A stretch of 64,000 nucleotides of DNA, from assembly GCA_964453665.1 (NCBI GenBank), contig CAYVQT010000008.1:5579-69578 (forward strand), in the 5' to 3' direction. The notes beneath the pieces are model-generated. The model was not told where the DNA came from, did not search any database, and saw only the letters and a list, made by a program, of their open reading frames with translations. The translations under genes were made by a program, and so were the position numbers. This DNA comes from DAOUTY01 sp964453665 (GTDB lineage Bacteria; Chloroflexota; Dehalococcoidia; SZUA-161). Shown here piece after piece: positions 43,449 through 50,194 of this stretch (positions are counted from its first letter, which is position 1; every line of letters begins with the position of its first letter).

Positions 43449-44309
43449 TCATCTGTCGAGCCTTCTTGAGATAGTCTCCCACAGCATATTTATCTCTCTG
43501 GAAACACCGTTCTGGCAATATTCTACCACGGGAAGGCCCCTGACTAGGGCCTCTGTAACAACGTTATCCAGTGGGATTTTGGATACTACCTCAATTTCCT
43601 GGCTGGAGCAAAATCCCTCGATCCGGCGTGTATTATCTTCGTTGATGTCGTATTTGTTGACGCAGACAAGGGCCGGGACTCCGAAGTGACGGCAGACGCC
43701 GAGGACTCGCTCGAGGTCGTGTATTCCGGATAATGTAGGCTCGGTCACTACGAGAGCCAGATTTGCCCCGGAGAGGGATGAAATAACCGGGCAACCGATG
43801 CCCGGGGGGCCATCGGTAATGATATACTTCAGATTTTCACTCGTGGCGATAGACCTGGCATTTTGCCTGACCAGCGCTACCAGTTTCCCCGAATTTTCCT
43901 CTGCGATTCCCAGTCTTGCGTGAACCAGAGGGCCATAGCGTGTCTCTGAAATAAACCAGCGTCCTGAGAGGCATTCCTTCATCGTGATGGCCTCATCGGG
44001 GCAGACATGATAGCAGAATCCGCAACCCTCGCATGATGTGGAGTCGATTTTGAAATCGCTAATGGCGTTGAAATGACATATATCCTGGCAGAGCCCGCAC
44101 CTGGTGCATTTCTCCTCATCGATCAGAGCAACCTGTCCGCTCCAGAATTCGTTTTCCTCTCTGGCAGTTGGGCTCAGCAGCAGATGCAGGTCTGCAGCGT
44201 CTACATCACAGTCGGCGAGGACCTTGTTTTGAGCTATAGCGGCGAAGGAGCCTACTATGCTTGTCTTCCCTGTGCCGCCCTTGCCGCTTAAGACTACGAC
44301 TTCTCTCAT
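43449..44309 (-). CDS. MinD-superfamily ATPase with inserted 2x[4Fe-4S] ferredoxin (paralogue 1)
   Basis: 286 residues. Walker A SGKGGTGKTS at the N-terminus, followed by a ferredoxin insert CTRCGLCQDICHF and CEGCGFCYHVCPDEA, then the ParA/MinD ATPase body with ITDGPPGIGCPVISS and VTEPTLSGIHDLERV. Homologues (DVU2103/2104 type) form part of the orange-protein complex. Probable role: ATP-driven assembly or transfer of a metal-sulfur cluster. It is 15 bp from its paralogue upstream. Confidence 0.9.
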   Translation of the reverse strand: MREVVVLSGKGGTGKTSIVGSFAAIAQNKVLADCDVDAADLHLLLSPTAREENEFWSGQVALIDEEKCTRCGLCQDICHFNAISDFKIDSTSCEGCGFCYHVCPDEAITMKECLSGRWFISETRYGPLVHARLGIAEENSGKLVALVRQNARSIATSENLKYIITDGPPGIGCPVISSLSGANLALVVTEPTLSGIHDLERVLGVCRHFGVPALVCVNKYDINEDNTRRIEGFCSSQEIEVVSKIPLDNVVTEALVRGLPVVEYCQNGVSREINMLWETISRRLDR

Positions 44310-44324
44310 CCTGTGTCCTCCGGA

Positions 44325-45176
44325 TTATTGCCCGACACGGCTCACTGCCATACTCTTGATGCTGTCGAAAAGTTCGAGGAATTGTCCTCGCCACTGCGGA
44401 ATACATTCGACCAGGGGTATCCCTCTTGAATAGCAACTGGCAATCCGGGTATCCAGTGGAATGGTGAGCAGGATTGGAATATTTTCCTTCAGGCAGTATT
44501 CCTCTACCTTATTGTCTCCGACTCCAGCGCGATTCAATACCACTCCACAGGGTATATCCAGCTTCCTCGCGACCTCTACCGCCAGGATAAGGTCGTTCAG
44601 CCCGAACGGCGTCGGCTCGGTTACGAGAAGACAGAAATCGCTGTCTCTTATGGACTCCACTACCGGGCACGATGTACCCGGGGAGACATCGATGATGACC
44701 GTGCTTTCATGATCAATATATTCTTTAACCTTTCTGATTACAGGTGGAGCCATGACCTCACCGACATTGAGCTTGCCGTGGGCAAAACGTATGCTGCCTG
44801 CGTGCCCTATCTCCACGATTCCCACGTTCTTCCCTACCTCTGTGATGGCATCTTCGGGGCAGAGATAGCTGCATGCGCCGCAGCCATGGCAGAGTTCGGG
44901 GAATACAAGCACCTTTTTCTTCATGGCGGCGATGGCATTATAGGCGCAGACCTCCGAGCACTTCCCGCAATGGGTGCACTTTTCTTCGTCCACCTCGGGA
45001 ATGGGAATGTACACACTTTCTCTATCAGTAAAGTAGGGTTTGAGCAACAAATAGTCGTTGGGCTCCTCGACGTCGCAGTCCAGAATCTGTACATTATCTT
45101 CGAGTGACAGGGCTAAACTGGTGGCTACCAGGGTTTTACCCGTGCCCCCCTTACCGCTGGCGACGGATATTATCAC
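44325..45176 (-). CDS. MinD-superfamily ATPase with inserted 2x[4Fe-4S] ferredoxin (paralogue 2)
   Basis: 283 residues. Walker A SGKGGTGKTLVATS, DCDVEEPNDYLL, ferredoxin insert CTHCGKCSEVCAYNAI and CHGCGACSYLCPEDAI, and the ATPase body with IIDVSPGTSCPVVESI. Clearly paralogous to the next gene; the two occur as adjacent pairs in many anaerobes and probably form a heterodimer. It begins one base after the stop of the 76-residue zinc-ribbon gene. Confidence 0.9.
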   Translation of the reverse strand: MIISVASGKGGTGKTLVATSLALSLEDNVQILDCDVEEPNDYLLLKPYFTDRESVYIPIPEVDEEKCTHCGKCSEVCAYNAIAAMKKKVLVFPELCHGCGACSYLCPEDAITEVGKNVGIVEIGHAGSIRFAHGKLNVGEVMAPPVIRKVKEYIDHESTVIIDVSPGTSCPVVESIRDSDFCLLVTEPTPFGLNDLILAVEVARKLDIPCGVVLNRAGVGDNKVEEYCLKENIPILLTIPLDTRIASCYSRGIPLVECIPQWRGQFLELFDSIKSMAVSRVGQ

Positions 45177-45177
45177 T

Positions 45178-45408
45178 TTATCCCCTTACCATCTTGGTTC
45201 CGCACTTAGGGCAACTTATATTGTAGCATGGAGTTCCCACCTGGTGTTGAACACTTGCCCCGCAGTCGGGGCAGACACAGTTACCGCTGGGCCCCGCTCC
45301 AGGACGTGTTCCGCCCATTCGCCCCTGTCCTCTTCCTCGTCCACCCATGCCTCTGCCGGAACCGGGGCCGCCGCCCCCTGGTGGTCCTGTTCCATCTCCT
45401 CTAGGCAT
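45178..45408 (-). CDS. Gly-rich protein with C-terminal zinc ribbon
   Basis: 76 residues. An N-terminal Gly/Arg/Met-rich stretch (MPRGDGTGPPGGGGPGSGRG) precedes a zinc ribbon CPDCGASVQ..GTPCYNISCPKCGTKM. Such proteins recur beside the MinD-like ATPases in anaerobes but have no assigned function. The one-base gap to the ATPase gene suggests translational coupling. Confidence 0.8.
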   Translation of the reverse strand: MPRGDGTGPPGGGGPGSGRGMGGRGRGQGRMGGTRPGAGPSGNCVCPDCGASVQHQVGTPCYNISCPKCGTKMVRG

Positions 45409-45437
45409 AATAACACCTCCGGTTAAAATTTGTCGTC

Positions 45438-46139
45438 TTATTTGCCTTTCTTCTCAATATCGTCGAGCCGGCGCATAATCTCGCTCAGCTGCTGACTGAT
45501 CATTTGAGACTGGGCCTTAAGCGCTTCAAGCTCATTCTCAAAGACACCTGGCCCCGGATTCATGCCGGGCCCCATACCCATGCCGGGCCCCATGCCTCCT
45601 CCCATGCTCATGCCGGGCCCCATGCCTCCTCCCATGCCCATGCCTGGCCCCATACCACCTCCCATGCCCATCCCGCGTCCCATACCGCGTCCCATACCGC
45701 GTCCCATGCCTCTGCCCATGCCCATGCCCATACCTCTGCCCATACCGGAGCCACCTCCCATTCCTGCGCCGCCTCCACCCATGCCGAAGTGTGCGTCTAC
45801 GGATGGTCCGGAGATTCCCTGGAACCGTCCCGACTTGTACCCCTCTATGGCGTCTTGGACTTTACCGGAGACGCCAGTGATTATGTCGATGCCTGCTGCC
45901 TCCAGTGTCTGATAGGCGTTGGGACCGCAGTTGCCGGTGAGCACAGCTTGTACCCCTTTGTTAGCTACTATCTGCCCGCTGGCGATGCCGGCTCCGCCCG
46001 AGGCCATCTGGCTGGAGTTTTCCAGAGCTTCAAACTCCATGGTATCGGTGTCGACGATAATGAAATACTGGCACCTGCCGAATCGAGGGTCTATATCGGC
46101 ATCCAGGCTGGGACCCGTTGCTGAAATCGCAATTTTCAA
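45438..46139 (-). CDS. NifX-type domain fused to Gly/Met repeats and a coiled coil
   Basis: 233 residues. Residues 1-115: NifX/ORP domain with ATGPSLDADIDPRFGRCQYF and VLTGNCGPNAYQTLEAAG. Then about 80 residues of GMG/GRGMG/GPGMG repeats with almost only Gly, Met, Arg and Pro. The end is an amphipathic helix ENELEALKAQSQMISQQLSE that resembles the C-termini of DUF5320 proteins. The Met-rich linker could bind soft metals; that is inference. Confidence 0.85.
   Translation of the reverse strand: MKIAISATGPSLDADIDPRFGRCQYFIIVDTDTMEFEALENSSQMASGGAGIASGQIVANKGVQAVLTGNCGPNAYQTLEAAGIDIITGVSGKVQDAIEGYKSGRFQGISGPSVDAHFGMGGGGAGMGGGSGMGRGMGMGMGRGMGRGMGRGMGRGMGMGGGMGPGMGMGGGMGPGMSMGGGMGPGMGMGPGMNPGPGVFENELEALKAQSQMISQQLSEIMRRLDDIEKKGK
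45562..45780 (-). repeat. Gly/Met codon repeat array
   Basis: Tandem imperfect units of 12-24 bp encode the GMGRGMG/GGGMGPGMG region of the NifX fusion. The same type of array occurs in the gene at 46667-47005, suggesting duplication and slippage. Confidence 0.8.
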
Positions 46140-46222
46140 GGTTTACCTCCCCTATCGTCTGTCTGAGGGCAGGCACAGAAAGCTCGAAAGCCCGCCCTCA
46201 GCGGCGACACTTTGTTTTTACT

Positions 46223-46573
46223 CTATTCCTGTTCACCCTCCAGGCCCTTTATCCTGGCTTCGATTTCATCGAGCTGCGCTTTTACTGCGCTTGCCTCTTC
46301 CTTGAGGAAGTCGAGTTCCTGTTCTCGGCTCATTGGCGGGGCGTACGGCGTAGCGCCGTAGGCCGCTGGCCCGCCGTAGTAACCCGGGTCCCAGGCCCCA
46401 CCGTAGGAAGGATAGGGTGTTGCCCCGGGTGCATAGGGAGCAGCCGTATATGCTCCAAAGTACCCGCACCGGGGTAGTCCTCCCCTTCCCCTGCCGATGT
46501 AAGGCCAGGGAGGAGAGCTGCCTCTAAATCCGAAGCCCATCCCGCCTCTTCTAAATCCGAAACCGTTCGGCAT
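46223..46573 (-). CDS. DUF5320-type protein
   Basis: 116 residues. N-terminal Gly/Arg/Phe-rich part (MPNGFGFRRGGMGFGFRGSS), Tyr/Pro/Ala-rich middle, and a C-terminal coiled coil SREQELDFLKEEASAVKAQL matching the DUF5320 family. Its helix resembles the end of the NifX fusion (45438-46139), so the two may dimerise. Function unknown. Confidence 0.75.
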   Translation of the reverse strand: MPNGFGFRRGGMGFGFRGSSPPWPYIGRGRGGLPRCGYFGAYTAAPYAPGATPYPSYGGAWDPGYYGGPAAYGATPYAPPMSREQELDFLKEEASAVKAQLDEIEARIKGLEGEQE

Positions 46574-46666
46574 TTTCTCACCTCCTATGTCCGAAGTTTC
46601 TCTTTCCTTGACGGCACCGCTATCAGTTCCGCCAGGGCAACGCCAGCAGTGGCGACGTCTGCCCTA

Positions 46667-47005
46667 TCACGGATAGTATCCGTAGGGCATATCGTAGCGC
46701 GCTGCTCCAGGGTTGTAGGCACCGCTGCCGTAATACGGAGTACTGTATCCCCCGTAAGGGATAGTCGCGCCGTACTTACCGGCATTAGGCGTCGCCCACC
46801 ACCATCTGGGAAGCCAGGGGAAATTGCGGCAGAAGGGATAGGGGTTGCCGCGTCCCATGCCCATACCGCGTCCGAAGCCCATGCCCATACCGCGTCCCAT
46901 GCCTCTGCCCATGCCCATACCGCGTCCGAAGCCCATGCCCATGCCGCGGCCGAAGCCCATGCCTCCCCAGCCGAACCAGCCTCTTCCATATGGCATTTCG
47001 CTCAC
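46667..47005 (-). CDS. Gly/Met/Arg-rich low-complexity protein
   Basis: 112 residues. Starts MSEMPYGRGWFGWGGMGFGR, followed by GMG/GRG repeats and a Trp/Tyr/Pro-rich end (FPWLPRWWWA, YDMPYGYYP). It lacks the coiled coil of its neighbours. No family recognised beyond similarity to DUF5320-cluster proteins. The ribosome site AGGAGG before the ATG and codon-phased repeats support it as coding. Confidence 0.65.
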   Translation of the reverse strand: MSEMPYGRGWFGWGGMGFGRGMGMGFGRGMGMGRGMGRGMGMGFGRGMGMGRGNPYPFCRNFPWLPRWWWATPNAGKYGATIPYGGYSTPYYGSGAYNPGAARYDMPYGYYP

Positions 47006-47039
47006 CTCCTCTCATTATAGTTGATTGGCCATTAATTTT

Positions 47040-47765
47040 CTATTGTTTCTTCATTGTGAGTAATCTGACGCCCTTCATCTGGCGGAAGGTAGCACCCTGG
47101 CTGACGTGACGTAACACCGTTTCCGGCTCGACTACCTTAGTGCCCGAGATGACATCCACCCCGTAGTCGAACAGCACGGGCGAAAGCGGGGTAGTGGGTC
47201 CAAGTACAATAACATAAGCCTTTGGGCCGCAGAGTTCGAGCAGGCCCTCGATAGTGTGATTGACGAAAGCGCTTCCGGTTATGGCCACCACGTCGGCCTG
47301 AGGGATGAATCGCTGCGCCTCGCTTTCGGCGATATCTCCTTCCCGCGGGTGCTTCTCTATCACCCACAGCACATGTGCAGCCTGGCTTAGTCTCTGGGTA
47401 AAAGGGAAATGTCCCACAAGCGCCACTTTTCTGTCCCTGCCCTCTTCCGCCAGGAAGTCGGCAGCATTAAGGTCGACACAGCGTTGCACATCTATCTCAA
47501 GAAGTGAGTTGATTGTCGCCATGCCTATCGCCGCCTCGAGGCTGCTACCCGAGCGTGCCATCTGAGCCAGTTCAAGCGCGTTGCTGTCCATCAGACTCCC
47601 TGCGTCTTTCACCGGTGCAGCAGAGTGGTGATTATGTGCATCGGGGATAACCGATGCCAGCCCGCAGTTGCGGGTATGCACGGCTGTCCAGTAAGGCCCC
47701 TGGCGTATTTCTCTCACCCCGGCCTCCGGGTCGAGTGTAGAGAGCAATTCGTCTATTATCCTCAT
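47040..47765 (-). CDS. DUF364/DUF4213 putative heavy-metal chelation protein
   Basis: 241 residues. The N-terminal DUF4213 part has WTAVHTRNCGLASVIPDAH and AIGMATINSLLE; the C-terminal DUF364 Rossmann-like part has VALVGHFPFTQRLSQAAHVL, ADVVAITGSAFVNHTIEGLL and VIVLGPTTPLSPVLFDYGVD. These domains are described as putative heavy-metal chelators and found near Mo/W or siderophore-type genes. The start overlaps the DUF134 stop by four bases, so it is translationally coupled. Confidence 0.85.
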   Translation of the reverse strand: MRIIDELLSTLDPEAGVREIRQGPYWTAVHTRNCGLASVIPDAHNHHSAAPVKDAGSLMDSNALELAQMARSGSSLEAAIGMATINSLLEIDVQRCVDLNAADFLAEEGRDRKVALVGHFPFTQRLSQAAHVLWVIEKHPREGDIAESEAQRFIPQADVVAITGSAFVNHTIEGLLELCGPKAYVIVLGPTTPLSPVLFDYGVDVISGTKVVEPETVLRHVSQGATFRQMKGVRLLTMKKQ

Positions 47766-48244
47766 CTCTGCATCTCCCAGCGACCCCTTCCACCGCGTCG
47801 CCTGCCCTGGCCTCTCATCCCGCCTCCGAATCCGGGCGCGGGCTGGATATTGGGACTATTACACGTGGGACATATTGTGGGAGGTTCTGTAACCATTGTC
47901 TCGAAAGGAACATCCCATTCGTGGCCGTTGCTGCGGCACCTGAAGCGGCGCATCGCCATCTCGAAGTTGCCCCCTTCAATACGTATCGCCTTACCGTTGA
48001 GCAGGGCGTCCGCAAGCTTCTTCCGCGCGGCTCCCAGCACCCGGTGGAAAGTGGGACGCGATACCTGCATCCTCTGGGCGCACTCCTCCTGCTCCAGCCC
48101 TTCCATATCCTTGAGACGGATCGCCTCCGCTTCCTCAATCGAAAGACGTATCTCTTCAAGTAAATTAAGAGGGACCCCCGCCGGCTTGAAGAAGGTTATC
48201 TCGGGGACGGAGCCGACCCGGCGCCACTTCGTTGGTCGGGGCAT
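47762..48244 (-). CDS. DUF134 helix-turn-helix regulator with zinc-ribbon tail
   Basis: 160 residues. N-terminus PRPTKWRRVGSVPEITFFKP and the HTH region EEAEAIRLKDMEGLEQEECA..SRPTFHRVLGAARKKLADAL are diagnostic of DUF134. The C-terminal 60 residues add a zinc ribbon (CRSNGHEWDVP..CPTCNSPN) and an Arg/Gly tail. DUF134 proteins are encoded beside NifX-type genes and are thought to regulate them. It is first in the long operon and has its own promoter at 48298-48326. Confidence 0.85.
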   Translation of the reverse strand: MPRPTKWRRVGSVPEITFFKPAGVPLNLLEEIRLSIEEAEAIRLKDMEGLEQEECAQRMQVSRPTFHRVLGAARKKLADALLNGKAIRIEGGNFEMAMRRFRCRSNGHEWDVPFETMVTEPPTICPTCNSPNIQPAPGFGGGMRGQGRRRGGRGRWEMQR

Positions 48245-48275
48245 TGTTGTAAAATTACCTCGTTTACTATGTGAA

Positions 48276-48326
48276 TTATGAACCTATGTCCATAACAACT
48301 ATAACACAGGGGTATCATCATGTCAA
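48276..48326 (-). promoter_or_regulatory. Promoter of the DUF134-led operon, with palindrome
   Basis: Minus strand: perfect TTGACA (48321-48326), 17-bp spacer and TATAGT (48298-48303). Just downstream of the -10 lies an interrupted palindrome TTATG (48276-48280) / CATAA (48291-48295), near the expected start site, a plausible operator for autoregulation. The leader is about 47 nt. Confidence 0.75.
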
Positions 48327-48435
48327 GAGTTTATGCCTGTCGGGGGTAACAGGTGGAGGCAAGTGCGATTGCGTGTCTTTATATCATCACTGAGGAGATA
48401 GACTCTTGATATCCATAGCAAAGCCTTTCTCACAT

Positions 48436-48501
48436 GTCATTACCGCGTACGCGGGAATCCACATCCACCCCTTTTTGGATTCCTGCTTCAGCAGGAATGA
48501 C
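48436..48501. repeat. REP-type palindromic element
   Basis: Nested hairpins: outer GTCATT/AATGAC, CCGCGTACGCGG near 48443-48454, GGAATCCA/TGGATTCC and TCCTGC/GCAGGA at 48481-48496. It resembles the common CGCGGGAATCC/GGAATGAC intergenic repeat and the element at 31066-31147. The rest of the gap 48245-48596 has only the promoter and the terminator. Confidence 0.7.
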
Positions 48502-48540
48502 GTAGGGAGCAATGGCAGTCGCTGGGGCTGGAAGGTAACG

Positions 48541-48567
48541 AAGGGGGCGACCGCAGGTCGCCCCCTT
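48541..48567 (-). terminator. Terminator after metF copy 2
   Basis: AAGGGGGCGACC (48541-48552) and GGTCGCCCCCTT (48556-48567) form a perfect 12-pair stem with a GCA loop, about 30 bp past the metF stop at 48597. It separates the bifurcating-complex operon from the DUF134 operon. Confidence 0.75.
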
Positions 48568-48596
48568 TATCGATCTCTTTTAAAGACCGTAGAAAA

Positions 48597-49496
48597 TCAA
48601 TCCCTGTGGCCGTTCATTCCGGCGGCGGCCAGGATATCCGGTACCACCTCTTCCCTGCCGATTGCCATTATATGCACTCCATCGCATACTGAGTCCTTCT
48701 TTAACGCAGCGATCATGCGGCCGGCGATCTCGATGCCTTTGTTGAGGGCCTCGCCTTTGGGTGCGCTCGCCATCTCATCGATAAGGTTCTGGGGTACGAA
48801 TATGCCGGGCACGTTCTCGTTCATATATTTAGCCATCCTGGCAGATACCAGCAGCACTATTCCCGCCAGAATCTTGACGGGGAATTTGCGGGCATATTCC
48901 ATGAACTTGCCGAAGTTGTCCAGGTCATAGATCGCCTGCGTCTGGATGAATTCGGCTCCTGCCTCGATCTTTTTTTCGAATTTAATAAGCTGGGGTTCGA
49001 TCGGATTGGCCTCGGGTGTTACTATCGCCCCCGCGCAGAACTCGACCGCACCATCGAGGTCGTTACCTCCCAGGTCTTTCCCGGATTCCATCTGTCTGAC
49101 TGCCCTGAGGAGCTGGACTGAGTCGAGCTCGAATACACCCCTGGCCTCTTTGTGGTCTCCAACCGGGACCGCATCGCCCGTAAGACAGAGGACATTCCGT
49201 ATACCTCTGGTATATGCCAGGAGGAGTTCGGCCTGGAGCGCCATCTGGTTACGGTCGCGGCAGGTCATCTGCAGAATGGGCTCGCCGCCTCGCTCTTCTA
49301 TCTCCAGGCAGCCGCCGATAGAGGGGAAGCGCATCACCGAGCTCTGGTGGTCGGTCACGTTTATTCCATCCACCATGTCCTTGAGTATATCGATATGGTG
49401 GCGCATGTTTTCTATATTGGTCCCCTTCGGAGGGCCGATCTCACTGCTTATTACAAACTTGCCCGAATTAAGGGCTTCCTTGAAGCTCTGCGCCAT
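48597..49496 (-). CDS. metF: Methylenetetrahydrofolate reductase MetF (copy 2)
   Basis: 299 residues from the ATG at 49496 (MAQSFKEALN), chosen because GGAGGGCG precedes it; an in-frame start at 49514 would overlap metV. Motifs SSEIGPPKGTNIENM, NVTDHQSSVMRFPSI and QMTCRDRNQMALQAELLL are as in copy 1, and the two copies are clear paralogues. Here MetF is encoded directly after the Fdh-like/NuoE/NuoF-GltD genes and MetV, so it is likely to receive electrons from that complex. Confidence 0.9.
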   Translation of the reverse strand: MAQSFKEALNSGKFVISSEIGPPKGTNIENMRHHIDILKDMVDGINVTDHQSSVMRFPSIGGCLEIEERGGEPILQMTCRDRNQMALQAELLLAYTRGIRNVLCLTGDAVPVGDHKEARGVFELDSVQLLRAVRQMESGKDLGGNDLDGAVEFCAGAIVTPEANPIEPQLIKFEKKIEAGAEFIQTQAIYDLDNFGKFMEYARKFPVKILAGIVLLVSARMAKYMNENVPGIFVPQNLIDEMASAPKGEALNKGIEIAGRMIAALKKDSVCDGVHIMAIGREEVVPDILAAAGMNGHRD

Positions 49497-49510
49497 TTTC
49501 GCCCTCCTCC

Positions 49511-50155
49511 TCACAAGATTCTGGTAGCCCGCGGTCTGGGCACCACCTGGGAATTCTTGATAGGTTGATACTTCTTCATCAGGTCCAGCCTGCCCTGTTC
49601 CTTGAGGCGATTATAGATGAGCGTCCAGGCGCAATCCTTCTCTTTGTCGACCTCGCATTTGCCGTTGTTGGTGCCGCCACAGGGACCGTTTAGCAGTCCT
49701 TTATGGCATGCCGTGATGGGGCAAATGCCCGCTGTATAGCCCAGGACACATCGTCCGCACTGGTCGCAAACTTCGTGAAAATAGCCTGGCCCATCCTCAA
49801 CACCAATGAATAGCGTATCCAGAGCCGGTATTACTGGTTTACCGTTGTAGGAACCTACCCGCTGCACTCCCATGGCGCAGGACATCACCAGAAGGCAGTC
49901 AGCACTCTGAATGGCGCTGTTATTTTCCTGCAATGATACTTCGGTCATCTCGTCGCATGCGGTGGGTATAACTGTCCAGCCGGTAACCATCTTGCCCAGG
50001 CCCTGAAGGTGTTCCTTCATGTCCAGGACCTGTTCTCTGCCACCTGTATTGGTCATGGTTGCGCAGGTGCCGCAGCCAATGATAAAAACTCTCTCCAGAC
50101 CCTCGATCTGTTGCTCGATCTCTTCGAGGGGCTTTTGCCTGGTAATGGATTTCAT
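49511..50155 (-). CDS. metV: MetV-type partner of MetF (copy 2)
   Basis: 214 residues. IIGCGTCATMTNTGG in the N-terminal part; Cys-rich C-terminal module CDQCGRCVLGYTAGICPITA with CHKGLLNGPCGG and CEVDKEKDCAW. These cysteines can hold a 4Fe-4S cluster and zinc. It lies between the NuoF-GltD fusion (39 bp upstream) and metF copy 2. Confidence 0.9.
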   Translation of the reverse strand: MKSITRQKPLEEIEQQIEGLERVFIIGCGTCATMTNTGGREQVLDMKEHLQGLGKMVTGWTVIPTACDEMTEVSLQENNSAIQSADCLLVMSCAMGVQRVGSYNGKPVIPALDTLFIGVEDGPGYFHEVCDQCGRCVLGYTAGICPITACHKGLLNGPCGGTNNGKCEVDKEKDCAWTLIYNRLKEQGRLDLMKKYQPIKNSQVVPRPRATRIL

Positions 50156-50194
50156 ATTCCACCTCCCGATTGGACAGTCTATTCCTTGAGCGCG

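Noticed and set aside
45504..46124. Plus-strand His/Ala/Thr-rich frame
   Set aside because: Mirror of the Gly/Met repeat coding strand; the minus-strand frame has a NifX domain and a ribosome site.
45562..47000. Regular short repeats that could look like a CRISPR array
   Set aside because: The units are codon-phased Gly/Met repeats within genes, with no unique spacers of constant length.
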